Assembly: GCA_022796875.1 (NCBI GenBank)
Contig: JAAWJJ010000019.1
Coordinates: forward strand, 1 to 48,801
Source of the DNA: Eubacterium sp.
GTDB lineage: Bacteria; Bacillota; Clostridia; Lachnospirales; Lachnospiraceae
Length of the DNA stretch: 48,801 nucleotides
Direction of reading: 5' to 3'
Made by a program: the position numbers and the translations under genes. Below are positions 8,207 to 17,024 of this stretch, in pieces (within the stretch, counting starts at the first letter, position 1; the number at the start of each line of letters is the position of its first letter). Under the pieces are notes generated by a model. It ran no database searches and was not told where the DNA came from. It saw only the letters and a list, made by a program, of their open reading frames with translations.

Positions 8207-8620
8207 TCACGGTTTCCTATGCTTCTGTTCTTCCTGCTCAAAAACTCCCTGAATCCTCTTCAGCAGATCTTCCGCATAAAAAGGCTTCAGTATGTAATCA
8301 CAGATCCCCAACTTGGCGCTTGCCAGAACAAAGTTTTTATCCTCCACACCGGTAAGCATAATTACCGGTATGTCCGCACGGTCTTTCATAGAACGTATTT
8401 CCTGCAATGTTTCAATACCGTCCATTTGCGCCATCTGAATATCCAGCAGAATCAGATCTGGCTTCTCCTGTTCCAGATATTTCAGAGCCCGTATCCCGGA
8501 ATTGACAGTAATTACTTCATATTCGTCTTTCAGGGTATTCGCTATTCTCGTTAAAACAATTGCAGTATCGTCTACTGCTAAAATACATTTTTTAGATTCT
8601 CTGCTTTCCGTTTGGCTCAT
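8207..8620 (-). CDS. Response regulator receiver protein
   Basis: 137 residues with one receiver domain: acidic pair in LAVDDTAIV, phospho-acceptor Asp in LILLDIQMAQMDG, Thr in VIMLTGV and Lys in YILKPFY. The short charged tail (EQEEQKHRKP) is not an output domain. It lies 14 bases after the hybrid kinase and 19 bases before the CheX-like gene. It is the most direct phosphate recipient from the kinase Hpt domain, but this is inferred from position. Confidence 0.9.
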   Translation of the reverse strand: MSQTESRESKKCILAVDDTAIVLTRIANTLKDEYEVITVNSGIRALKYLEQEKPDLILLDIQMAQMDGIETLQEIRSMKDRADIPVIMLTGVEDKNFVLASAKLGICDYILKPFYAEDLLKRIQGVFEQEEQKHRKP

Positions 8621-8634
8621 TTATGTTTTACCTC

Positions 8635-11472
8635 CTATTCAAGTATGCCGAGAAGCTGACTCAACAGTTCTTCCGCATAATCATCCTCATATAATCTCAG
8701 TTGTTCCCGTATCTGCAAAAGAAGAGTTTCCACCTCTTCTTCCGGAAGTTCATGAAGAAGCATCATATCCACTCTTTCCGCACATTTCTGAGACCGAAAA
8801 TGCTTCAGTTCTTCCAGCGCTGCTGCCGTCTGCTCCTTTAACTCCTGTACCGGCAGGGCTGGAAGCTTTTCTTTCCTGCCAATTTCCTGTTTGCGCCTTT
8901 CCAGAAACTGTTCGATATTCGCCAGAAGAGTTTCGTATTCCGCAAGCAGCAACGGAAATTGCCCGGCAATAAATTCCCTGTCCCCCTGTGCGGCAGCATT
9001 CTCCTGCGCACGCGCCATGGCCGAAACATCCATAGCCCCGATATTGGCGGATGCGCTCTTCAAACCATGTACCTCTATCTGGTATCGTAAAAGATCTGTT
9101 TCCACAAGTTCACGAAGAAGCTTCGTCTTGCGTTTGCCATCCATACAATAAAGCTCCAACAGATCAACAAAACCGTCTTCATCTCCGGAGTAATATTGTA
9201 CTGCGGCTTTCATATCCACCCCGTCAATCTGAATTGCCACTGCATCCAGCGGTTTGGATTCTTCTTTTCTGTCTTCTGTCTGTCTGTACTTTTCCGGTAC
9301 CCAGCGCAGCAAAAGCTGGTTCAGTTCTTTCCTGTCAAGCGGTTTGGAAATGAAATCCTGAAAACCACATTCCAGAAAATGTTCCCTCATACCTTCCATG
9401 GCATTGGCAGTCAACGCCACCATTACAGGAGCGGTTCCGTTTTCCCCACAATTCCTGCGGATAATATCCGCCGCCTCAATGCCGTCCATACCGGGCATCA
9501 TATGATCCATAAAAATAATGTCATACCGGATGACGCGCACCAGCTCAATAGCCTCCGGCCCGCTTTCCGCCTCGGTCAAATCAAAATCATAATTTTTCAG
9601 AAACCCTCTGGCCACTTTGCGGTTAATTACGTTATCGTCGACAATGAGTACTTTTACCCCGGGAGCGGTGAAGCTGTCGGTGATTTTCTGTTCTGTCTGA
9701 GTAATCTCCGGCGTTTCTGAAACCGGACGTGCATCTACGATTTTCTGAGGAATCGTGATTGTAACTTTTGTCCCTTCCCCGTAGATACTTTCCACTTCAA
9801 TAGTACCTTCCATTAATTCCACCAGATACTTCACAATGGCAAGCCCCAATCCGGTGCCCTCCGCGCTCCGGTTCCGTTTGGAGTCTACCTGCCGGAAATC
9901 TTCGAAGATCTTATTGAGATCCTCTTTCCGAATACCGCAGCCGGTATCCTCAACACAGAAAATAAGCAGTTCCTCCCCTTCATTTTTTCCGGGTTTTCCG
10001 GTAATATATGCCCGGACATAACCTTTATTCGTAAATTTGATGGCATTATTAAGAATATTGATCAGAATCTGTTTGATTCTGCCGTCATCGCCGTTATAGC
10101 GGCAGGGAATCGTTTCGTCACATTCATATTTCAGGATCAGTCCCCGCTGGGAGGCCGCCATATCCATCATTCCTATGATCTCATTCGCCATAACTTTTAT
10201 GTAATAGTCTATGCATACCAGCTCCATCTTGCCTGCTTCTACTTTGGACAGATCCAGAATATCATTGATGATCGCCAGCAGATTTTTTGCTGCGGACTGT
10301 ACATCTTTGGCATGGGCATAGATCTCCGTATCCCCGCACTCTTCCATAATAATATCATTGAGGCCGATAATGGCGTTCATCGGAGTACGTATTTCATGGG
10401 ACATGTTGGCAAGAAATTCACTTTTCGCAATGCTGGCTTTCTCTGCCTGACGCCGCACGCGCTTAATCTCATTGATATAGGCCTTTATATCGGTCATATC
10501 CAGAATTAAAATGACGCAGCCCTGTATCCTGCCGTATTCATCTTTAATATGCTTGCTGTGGCTTTCATAATGCTGTTCGTTGATCGTAAAACTCTGGGGA
10601 ATGTCCTCATTAAGCATTTCCTCACGAAAATCTTCCACTACCCGGATATTCTCTCCCAGCTTATGGGCTGGCAAACGGGTAAAAATATCCGCCGCCGCTC
10701 TGTTATAGCTGACCAGCCGGTCATGGTCATCCAACGTAATCACGCCGTCGCCCAGACTCTCCAGAATTTTCTCCGCCGCCAGATGGCGGAAATCATAATT
10801 ACGGCGGCTCCAGACCACAATAACGACCATAGCCATAGATATTGCCAGCGTTACCGGCGTAAGATCGTATACTTTTATCAATTTGAAGATATAAGCGATC
10901 AATATGACAACAGGAAAACTAGAGAACCCCAGAATCGTCCAATACTGCCGGTTGACCTGCTGATCCGAACGCCCGCGGATAGCACTTACCAGTGTGAGTA
11001 TACAAAGAGCATAGGGGATAATAATACGGCTGAGTAAAAAAACTACATACAGCGGACCATATGTGAGGCTGACATGATAAAATCCATTCACATCCGCCAC
11101 CCATTGCACTTCCTGATAGAAAAGGCCATGCCAGTTAAAAAATACCGTAGGCAGGACAAAGAAACTGATTACGCCAAGAATCCTTAACAGAATTTTGGGC
11201 GGCGTAATATAACAATAGATATAAATAAACCAGCAATAACATAACGGTACAAAAGCGGAACCCACGTTTTCCACTGTTACCGCCGTCATGGCAGCCTCCA
11301 GCGTAGATGCCGTCAGTTCCAATAAATAACCTATATTCTGAACCAGTGAGCCGCACATAATGATAATCAAAAGCTTCTGTTCCCTGGCTCCATCCCCATT
11401 AAGCAAAAGAAGCAGCGCTATCACAGACAGGCATATGCCAAAACATTCCAATAAGATGACTAAATTTACCAT
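8635..11472 (-). CDS. Membrane hybrid histidine kinase (7TM-PAS-HisKA-HATPase-REC-Hpt)
   Basis: 945 residues from the ATG at 11472, which has GGAAAGG just upstream; a TTG at 11547 would add 25 polar residues without a site. Residues 3-225 contain seven hydrophobic helices (7TM sensor type) and about 230-325 a PAS domain. HisKA carries His359 (NMSHEIRTPMNAIIG). The ATPase shows N, G1 and G2 boxes (NILNNAIKFT, DTGCGI, GTGLGLAIVK). The receiver (about 605-725) has its Asp in IIFMDHMMPGMDG, and an Hpt domain has its His in VHGLKSASANIGA (about 802). The last 85 residues look coiled. This is a complete phosphorelay in one protein. It starts the operon with the CheX- and CheY-like genes; the stimulus is unknown. 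Confidence 0.92.
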   Translation of the reverse strand: MVNLVILLECFGICLSVIALLLLLNGDGAREQKLLIIIMCGSLVQNIGYLLELTASTLEAAMTAVTVENVGSAFVPLCYCWFIYIYCYITPPKILLRILGVISFFVLPTVFFNWHGLFYQEVQWVADVNGFYHVSLTYGPLYVVFLLSRIIIPYALCILTLVSAIRGRSDQQVNRQYWTILGFSSFPVVILIAYIFKLIKVYDLTPVTLAISMAMVVIVVWSRRNYDFRHLAAEKILESLGDGVITLDDHDRLVSYNRAAADIFTRLPAHKLGENIRVVEDFREEMLNEDIPQSFTINEQHYESHSKHIKDEYGRIQGCVILILDMTDIKAYINEIKRVRRQAEKASIAKSEFLANMSHEIRTPMNAIIGLNDIIMEECGDTEIYAHAKDVQSAAKNLLAIINDILDLSKVEAGKMELVCIDYYIKVMANEIIGMMDMAASQRGLILKYECDETIPCRYNGDDGRIKQILINILNNAIKFTNKGYVRAYITGKPGKNEGEELLIFCVEDTGCGIRKEDLNKIFEDFRQVDSKRNRSAEGTGLGLAIVKYLVELMEGTIEVESIYGEGTKVTITIPQKIVDARPVSETPEITQTEQKITDSFTAPGVKVLIVDDNVINRKVARGFLKNYDFDLTEAESGPEAIELVRVIRYDIIFMDHMMPGMDGIEAADIIRRNCGENGTAPVMVALTANAMEGMREHFLECGFQDFISKPLDRKELNQLLLRWVPEKYRQTEDRKEESKPLDAVAIQIDGVDMKAAVQYYSGDEDGFVDLLELYCMDGKRKTKLLRELVETDLLRYQIEVHGLKSASANIGAMDVSAMARAQENAAAQGDREFIAGQFPLLLAEYETLLANIEQFLERRKQEIGRKEKLPALPVQELKEQTAAALEELKHFRSQKCAERVDMMLLHELPEEEVETLLLQIREQLRLYEDDYAEELLSQLLGILE

Positions 11473-11604
11473 ATTACCTTTCCGCCCACTTGCAGCTTTA
11501 CAGGCCGACATGATGGCTTTTTGTTTATTTCCATCGGCAATGCGCAAAATGCTCTGCCCGAACGGGCATATGGCAAGCGCCTCCGGATATTTTATACTAA
11601 AAAT

Positions 11605-11633
11605 ACAATATTACAATTTTGCTGTGGTGTCAA
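11605..11633 (-). promoter_or_regulatory. Promoter of the histidine kinase operon
   Basis: On the minus strand, TTGACA (11633-11628) and TATTGT (11610-11605) are spaced by 17 bases. The leader to the kinase start is about 125 bases. It includes a GCCCG-TT-CGGGC hairpin and, after GGAGG, an ATG opening a 14-codon frame; either could modulate translation but neither is proven. Confidence 0.6.
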
Positions 11634-11709
11634 GAAATAGCGAGTAAATCGCAGGCTCCGTTTCAACTTTCTGAAGTAAAAATATAGTTATAGAAAGCGC
11701 AAAAACCTC

Positions 11710-11737
11710 TTGCGAAAAAAATATATTGTGGTAAAAT
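11710..11737 (+). promoter_or_regulatory. Probable typA promoter
   Basis: TTGCGA (11710-11715) and TAAAAT (11732-11737) are separated by 16 bases in an A-rich stretch, about 40 bases before the typA ribosome site. The boxes are weaker than the other promoters listed, so this is tentative. Confidence 0.4.
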
Positions 11738-11779
11738 AAAATGTTGTTTTATACCAGTATCATAAAAGAAAGGATTATT

Positions 11780-13603
11780 ATGAAAACAAAACGCGAAGAT
11801 ATACGTAATATTGCAATTATAGCACATGTTGACCATGGTAAAACTACTTTAGTTGATGAATTATTAAAACAAAGCGGCGTTTTCCGCGCAAATCAGGAAG
11901 TCCAGGAACGCGTTATGGATTCCAACGACATAGAAAGAGAACGCGGAATTACTATCCTGTCGAAAAATACCGCCGTTTTTTATAAAAATATGAAAATCAA
12001 TATTATTGATACGCCCGGACACGCGGATTTCGGCGGCGAAGTAGAACGCGTACTGAAAATGGTCGACGGCGTCGTCCTTGTTGTCGACGCTTTTGAGGGC
12101 GTTATGCCGCAGACAAAATTCGTTCTTATGAAAGCGCTGGCCTTAAACCATCCGGTGATCGTATGCATCAATAAAATCGACCGCCCGGAAGCAAGGCCGG
12201 ACGAAGTCATCGACGACGTCCTGGAACTGTTTATGGATCTGGACGCTTCCGACGAACAGCTTGACTGCCCGTTTATTTATGCTTCCGCCCGGGACGGCTA
12301 CGCCATACGCGATTTAAACGACGAAAAGAAAGATATGACGCCCCTTTTTGAAACGATCATTGATTATGTTCCGGCACCGGAAGGCGACCCGGACCTTAAT
12401 ACGCAGGTTCTGATCAGCACGATCGATTATAACGAATACGTCGGCCGGATCGGTATCGGAAAAGTCGATAACGGATGCCTGAAAATCAATCAGGAAGCGG
12501 TCGTTGTCAACGCCCATGAACCTGACAAAGTAAAAAAAGTGCGCATCAGCAAACTGTATGAATTTGACGGCTTAAACAAAGTCGATGTCACGGAAGCCAG
12601 CATCGGCTCTATCGTAGCCGTTTCCGGAATTGCCGACATCCATATCGGGGATACGATCTGCGCGCCGGAAGCGCCGGAACCGATTTCATTCCAGAAAATT
12701 TCCGATCCGACGCTGTCCATGAACTTTCTCGTAAACGACAGCCCACTCGCCGGAATAGAGGGAAAATACGTGACTTCCCGCCATATCCGGGATCGCCTGC
12801 TCCGGGAATTAAATACTGACGTCAGCCTGCGGGTGGAAGACACGGAAAACACCGATTGCATGAAAGTATCCGGGCGCGGGGAACTGCATCTTTCCGTTTT
12901 GATCGAAAACATGCGCCGCGAAGGATATGAATTCGCGGTCAGCAAAGCGGAAGTATTATATAAAACCGACGAAAAAGGCCATAAACTGGAACCGATAGAA
13001 ACGGCTTATGTAGACGTCCCGGAGGAATTTACCGGCCCGGTCATTGAAAAACTGAGCCAGCGCAAAGGGGAACTGCAAAACATGTACCCGATCAGCGGAG
13101 GCTATACCCGTATGGAATTTAAAATTCCGTCCCGCGGCCTGATCGGATACCGCGGCGAATTTTTAACGGACACGAAAGGCAACGGTATCATCAATACGAT
13201 TTTTGAAGGGTATGAACCTTACCGCGGCGATATCGCCTACCGGCAGACAGGCTCCCTGATCGCTTACGAAAGTGGGGAATCCGTAACGTACGGCCTGTTT
13301 TCCGCACAGGAACGCGGCACTTTATTTATCGGGCCGGGCGAAAAAGTATATGCCGGCATGGTCATCGGACAAAGCTCCCGCGCCGAAGACATCGAACTGA
13401 ATGTCTGCAAGAAAAAACACCTGACAAATACCCGTTCTTCTTCCGCCGACGAAGCGCTGACGCTGGTTCCTCCGAAAATTTTAAGCCTCGAACAGGCACT
13501 TGACTTTATCGATTCGGATGAACTTCTCGAAGTTACGCCGACTAGCCTGCGGATCCGCAAACGGATTCTGGATCCGACGCTGCGGAAACGCGCAGGGAGA
13601 TAA
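11780..13603 (+). CDS. typA: Translational GTPase TypA/BipA
   Basis: 607 residues, matching the family. The start is the ATG at 11780, with AAAGGA six bases upstream; a longer frame from 11741 has no site. The GTPase domain shows G1 AHVDHGKTTLVD, G3 DTPGHADFGGEVER and G4 NKIDRPEA, followed by beta-barrel, EF-G-like and TypA-specific C-terminal domains (PSRGLIGYRGEFLTDTKG). TypA binds the ribosome like EF-G and is needed for ribosome assembly and growth under stress or cold. It stands alone with its own promoter and a strong terminator. Confidence 0.97.
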   Translation: MKTKREDIRNIAIIAHVDHGKTTLVDELLKQSGVFRANQEVQERVMDSNDIERERGITILSKNTAVFYKNMKINIIDTPGHADFGGEVERVLKMVDGVVLVVDAFEGVMPQTKFVLMKALALNHPVIVCINKIDRPEARPDEVIDDVLELFMDLDASDEQLDCPFIYASARDGYAIRDLNDEKKDMTPLFETIIDYVPAPEGDPDLNTQVLISTIDYNEYVGRIGIGKVDNGCLKINQEAVVVNAHEPDKVKKVRISKLYEFDGLNKVDVTEASIGSIVAVSGIADIHIGDTICAPEAPEPISFQKISDPTLSMNFLVNDSPLAGIEGKYVTSRHIRDRLLRELNTDVSLRVEDTENTDCMKVSGRGELHLSVLIENMRREGYEFAVSKAEVLYKTDEKGHKLEPIETAYVDVPEEFTGPVIEKLSQRKGELQNMYPISGGYTRMEFKIPSRGLIGYRGEFLTDTKGNGIINTIFEGYEPYRGDIAYRQTGSLIAYESGESVTYGLFSAQERGTLFIGPGEKVYAGMVIGQSSRAEDIELNVCKKKHLTNTRSSSADEALTLVPPKILSLEQALDFIDSDELLEVTPTSLRIRKRILDPTLRKRAGR

Positions 13604-13626
13604 CGCTCCTAATTTCATAAAATAGT

Positions 13627-13667
13627 AAACAGGCAGAAACCGGACATTCCCGGCTCTGCCTGTTTTT
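13627..13667 (+). terminator. Intrinsic terminator after typA
   Basis: AAACAGGCAGA (13627-13637) pairs with TCTGCCTGTTT (13655-13665), with an inner CCGG...CCGG pairing, and ends in a T tract. It lies 24 bases after the typA stop. Read from the other strand the same stem follows glmM, so it may serve both converging genes, though the T tract is better on plus. Confidence 0.85.
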
Positions 13668-13698
13668 AATCTTTTTCTGTTTGGTTTTTTCTGTTTCC

Positions 13699-15057
13699 TT
13701 ACTCCGCGACATGCCCTTTCTTTCTGATTACGTCTATGACGTCGTCTACATACTGCTCACATTCTTCTTTTGTAGCAGCTTCCACCATCACGCGGATCAC
13801 CGGCTCAGTACCGCTTTCGCGCACCAGGATTCTGCCGTTTTCTCCCAGTTTTTCTTTTGTCGCTTCCACCGCTGCCTGTACGTCAGCGTCGTTTTGTGCT
13901 TCCGGTTTGCTCTTGACACGTACGTTTTTCAAAACCTGCGGATAAATTGTAACCGGTGCGCACAGCCTGCTTAACGATGTTTTCTTTTCAATGATAACTT
14001 CCATCAGTTTGATCGCGGTCAGGATTCCGTCGCCGGTTGATGCATATTTGCTGAATATAATATGGCCGGACTGCTCCCCGCCGATCCGGTGCCCTTTCGT
14101 CACCATATTTTCATAAACATACTTGTCACCGACCGCCGTTTTTTCATAGTCGATGTCTGCGGCGTCAAACGCTTTGTATAAACCGAAATTCGACATTACA
14201 GTAGTCACAACCGTATTATTGTTCAGCTTCCCGCGCTCTTTGAGATATTTTCCGTAAATATACAAAATCAAATCGCCGTTTACAACGTCGCCGTTTTCAT
14301 CAATCGCAATACAGCGGTCTGCATCCCCGTCAAATGCAAATCCAACATCCAAGCCGTTATCTTTTACAAACTCCTGCAGCTTTTCAATATGGGTAGAACC
14401 GCAATCCATATTGATATTCGTACCGTCCGGCTCCGCATGGATGACATAAGTTTTTGCCCCCAATGCGTCAAATACGCTTTTTGCAATCATCCAGGCGCTG
14501 CCGTTGGCACAATCCAGGCCAACGCGCATGTTTTTATAAGAGCGGGTCGCCAGTGAAATCAGATAACCGATATAGCGGTTCCGTCCTGCCGCGTAATCAA
14601 CGGTACGCCCAATGGCTGCTCCCGTCGCCAGTGGGATTTCTGGAATTTTTCCGTCAATATATTCCTCGATTTTTAAAATGGTTTCTTCGTCCATTTTCTC
14701 ACCTTTTTCGTTGATCAGCTTGATCCCGTTATCATAATACGGATTATGGCTCGCAGAAATCATAATTCCGCAGTCAAAATCATCCGTACGCACCACATAC
14801 GATACACTCGGCGTCGTCGTTACGTGAAGCAGATAAGCGTCCGCGCCGGAAGCCGTGATCCCTGCCGCCAGCGAATACTCAAACATATAGCTGGAACGTC
14901 TGGTATCTTTTCCGATCACTACGCTGCATCGCTCACCCGCCGCTTTGTTCCGGCTGTAATACCATCCGATAAACCGGCCCACTTTGAATGCATGGTCTAC
15001 AGTAAGTACTTTATTTGCTTCTCCACGGAACCCATCCGTGCCAAAATATTTTCCCAT
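13699..15057 (-). CDS. glmM: Phosphoglucosamine mutase
   Basis: 452 residues from the ATG at 15057 (AAGGAG five bases upstream). It converts glucosamine-6-phosphate to glucosamine-1-phosphate on the path to UDP-GlcNAc for peptidoglycan. The N-terminus YFGTDGFRGEAN, the phosphoserine loop MISASHNPYYDNGIK (about residue 100), the metal loop FDGDADRC and the sugar-phosphate loop VRESGTEPVIRVM are all present, in GlmM rather than PgM form. It converges with typA and has its own near-consensus promoter. Essential housekeeping gene. Confidence 0.97.
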   Translation of the reverse strand: MGKYFGTDGFRGEANKVLTVDHAFKVGRFIGWYYSRNKAAGERCSVVIGKDTRRSSYMFEYSLAAGITASGADAYLLHVTTTPSVSYVVRTDDFDCGIMISASHNPYYDNGIKLINEKGEKMDEETILKIEEYIDGKIPEIPLATGAAIGRTVDYAAGRNRYIGYLISLATRSYKNMRVGLDCANGSAWMIAKSVFDALGAKTYVIHAEPDGTNINMDCGSTHIEKLQEFVKDNGLDVGFAFDGDADRCIAIDENGDVVNGDLILYIYGKYLKERGKLNNNTVVTTVMSNFGLYKAFDAADIDYEKTAVGDKYVYENMVTKGHRIGGEQSGHIIFSKYASTGDGILTAIKLMEVIIEKKTSLSRLCAPVTIYPQVLKNVRVKSKPEAQNDADVQAAVEATKEKLGENGRILVRESGTEPVIRVMVEAATKEECEQYVDDVIDVIRKKGHVAE

Positions 15058-15095
15058 AATTGCTCCTTCTTTTCTCAAAATAGAATTATGCTACT

Positions 15096-15124
15096 ATTAT
15101 ATAGAAAATCCGCAGGGAATACAA
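15096..15124 (-). promoter_or_regulatory. glmM promoter
   Basis: On the minus strand, TTGTAT (15124-15119) and TATAAT (15101-15096) are separated by 17 bases, about 40 bases before the glmM start. Confidence 0.6.
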
Positions 15125-15200
15125 ATAATTTTTATGATTTTCTTTCCCCCGCCTTTTGTGCTATACTGTATAAAAATCCTGAAAAACCGAGGAAACAGAC

Positions 15201-15494
15201 ATGAAATATCATCTTGAGAAACGGGTTGAAGACGATATCGTAAAAATAGCCCGAAAAAACAACATTCAAAAAGTGATCCTCTTTGGCTCGCGCGCACGCG
15301 GAACCAACACGGAGAGAAGTGATATTGACCTAGCGGTAAGCGGCGGCAGCAGCCTTGATTTCTATTATGATCTCGAGGAAGAAGCTTGGACTCTTTTAAT
15401 GTTTGACGTCGTGAATCTTGACAGCGAAATCAGCGCGGAACTGAAAAAAGAAATTGAAAGGGACGGAATCGTTTTATATGAGAAAATACGATAA
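15201..15494 (+). CDS. MNT-type nucleotidyltransferase (MntA-like antitoxin)
   Basis: 97 residues, with GAGGAA eight bases before the ATG. The small nucleotidyltransferase motif GS-x10-DxD is exact: GSRARGTNTERSDID at about residues 29-43. Members of this family either act as antitoxins that add AMP to a HEPN partner or as minimal nucleotidyltransferases paired with a substrate-binding subunit (HI0073/HI0074 type). The gene overlaps the next by 17 bases, as expected for such a pair. It sits between glmM and azlC, unrelated housekeeping or transport genes. Confidence 0.85.
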   Translation: MKYHLEKRVEDDIVKIARKNNIQKVILFGSRARGTNTERSDIDLAVSGGSSLDFYYDLEEEAWTLLMFDVVNLDSEISAELKKEIERDGIVLYEKIR

Positions 15495-15873
15495 TTTTTG
15501 TAAAGCCCTGGCAAATTTAAGAGAGGGTGTAAAACTGGAAGAACCTTACAATATTGTAGAGCAAACGGGACTGATAGGGTTATTTGAAATCTGCTTCGAA
15601 CAATCCTGGAAACTTATGAAAGAACTTTTGGAAGAGCATGGAAGATCCGAATCCAAAACAGGTTCTCCAAAAGCAATTATAAAAACGGCTTATCAATGCC
15701 GTATGGTCAACGACTGCGAGTCCTGGCTCGAATTGCTGGCAACGAGAAACCTGCTTGCCCATACCTACAGCAATGAACAGGCGTTATCCGGAATCAGGAA
15801 ATTAAAAACCGATTATCTCCTTTTATTCGAAATGCTCAAAAAAGAAATTGACCAGAACTGGTTGTCATTTTAA
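15478..15873 (+). CDS. HEPN-fold partner protein (HI0074/HepT-like)
   Basis: 131 residues from the ATG at 15478 inside the end of the preceding gene; a TTG at 15454 is possible. All-helical, of the nucleotidyltransferase substrate-binding (HI0074) family. The segment RNLLAHTY near residue 99 fits R-x4-H-x-Y, which in HepT toxins forms the RNase site and the tyrosine that MntA modifies. The pair is therefore a candidate MNT/HEPN toxin-antitoxin module. HI0074-type proteins share the fold without proven toxicity, so the toxin label is an inference. Confidence 0.8.
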   Translation: MRKYDNFCKALANLREGVKLEEPYNIVEQTGLIGLFEICFEQSWKLMKELLEEHGRSESKTGSPKAIIKTAYQCRMVNDCESWLELLATRNLLAHTYSNEQALSGIRKLKTDYLLLFEMLKKEIDQNWLSF

Positions 15874-15886
15874 AGTCGGAGGAACT

Positions 15887-16639
15887 ATGAAAACAAATCT
15901 TTCCTGTTTTAAATCAGGGCTTCGCGACGGGATTCCCATTTTTCTGGGATACCTTGCTGTGTCCTTTACGTTGGGAATCGTTGCGAAAAATATCGGCATG
16001 ACCGCTTTTCAGGCCACGCTGATGAGCCTGACTAACAGCACTTCCGCCGGCGAATTTGCCGCGGTAACGCTGATCGGCGCGGAAGCCGCCTATATTGAAA
16101 TGGCTGTTACGCAGTTTATCATAAATTTAAGATATATGTTAATGTCCTGCTCGCTTTCCCAGAAACTGCCTCCGTCGGTTCCGATCCGCCTGCGGCTTTT
16201 GATGGGAATCGCCGTTACCGACGAGATCTTCGGCGTATCCATGGGCTTTCCGGGTAAGCTGAATCCCTTTTATACGCTGGGGCTGATCTGTATCGCGGTA
16301 CCGGGTTGGTCGTTCGGCACATTTCTCGGCGTAGTATCCGGAACCATACTACCGGCTCCCGTGATTACGGCTCTGAGCGTTGCCCTGTACGGAATGTTTC
16401 TCTCAATCATCATTCCGGAGGCAAAAAAAAGCAAAGTGATCGGCGGCATCGTTCTGATTTCCATGCTGGCAAGTTTTCTGTTTTCCCGGCTGCCGATATT
16501 AAAAGACATTTCCGCCGGCATGAGAATTATTATTCTGACCGTAATAATTGCCGGAGCCGCCGCCGTTCTGTTTCCGGTAAAGGAAGACAACGATATTCCG
16601 GAAACTCCCGCTCCGGAAAACAGTGTTCCCGAAAAATAA
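15887..16639 (+). CDS. azlC: AzlC-family branched-chain amino acid exporter, large subunit
   Basis: 250 residues from the ATG at 15887 (GGAGG four bases upstream). Hydrophobic throughout with about seven membrane segments. The N-terminal DGIPIFLGYLAVSFTLGIVA and the following STSAGEFAAV are the hallmark AzlC segments. With AzlD it forms a membrane exporter for branched-chain amino acids and analogues. It lies 13 bases after the HEPN gene and 27 bases before azlD. The C-terminal tail is charged and Pro-rich. Confidence 0.92.
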   Translation: MKTNLSCFKSGLRDGIPIFLGYLAVSFTLGIVAKNIGMTAFQATLMSLTNSTSAGEFAAVTLIGAEAAYIEMAVTQFIINLRYMLMSCSLSQKLPPSVPIRLRLLMGIAVTDEIFGVSMGFPGKLNPFYTLGLICIAVPGWSFGTFLGVVSGTILPAPVITALSVALYGMFLSIIIPEAKKSKVIGGIVLISMLASFLFSRLPILKDISAGMRIIILTVIIAGAAAVLFPVKEDNDIPETPAPENSVPEK

Positions 16640-16666
16640 TACTCCTGGAAAGGAATAACATCTACC

Positions 16667-16969
16667 ATGCATGCTAATGTTTACATATACATTTTAGTCA
16701 TGGCGTCCGTGACTTATCTGATCCGCGTCCTGCCTTTGACTCTGATCCGTAAAAAAATAAATAACGTGACGATACGGTCGTTTCTATATTACGTTCCGTA
16801 CGTCACGTTATCCGTTATGACTTTTCCGGCCATTATGGACGCCACCGACAATCCGCTTGTCGGACTGGCTGCCCTGGCTCTCTGTATTTTTCTGGCACTC
16901 AAAGGCGCCAGTTTGTTTCTCGTATCCATCGGCGCCTGTGCGGCCGTATTTCTGTTAAATCTGATTTGA
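16667..16969 (+). CDS. azlD: AzlD-family small subunit of the branched-chain amino acid exporter
   Basis: 100 residues with three or four hydrophobic helices. The segment YLIRVLPLTLIRKKI is typical of AzlD, and the size is normal. It is the obligate small partner of AzlC, 27 bases downstream of it. The ribosome site (AAAGGAA) is rather far, about 13 bases from the ATG, which may lower its yield relative to AzlC. It converges with the RND gene; no terminator is obvious in the 55 bases between them. Confidence 0.9.
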   Translation: MHANVYIYILVMASVTYLIRVLPLTLIRKKINNVTIRSFLYYVPYVTLSVMTFPAIMDATDNPLVGLAALALCIFLALKGASLFLVSIGACAAVFLLNLI

Positions 16970-17024
16970 TAAATTTCTATCGTTCCATTCCATATGCCCC
17001 ATCTTACCCGGTGAATTTTATCGG

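Noticed and set aside
8207..8241. Longer start for the CheX-like protein at 8241
   Set aside because: It would overlap the previous gene and lacks a ribosome site, whereas 8187 has one.
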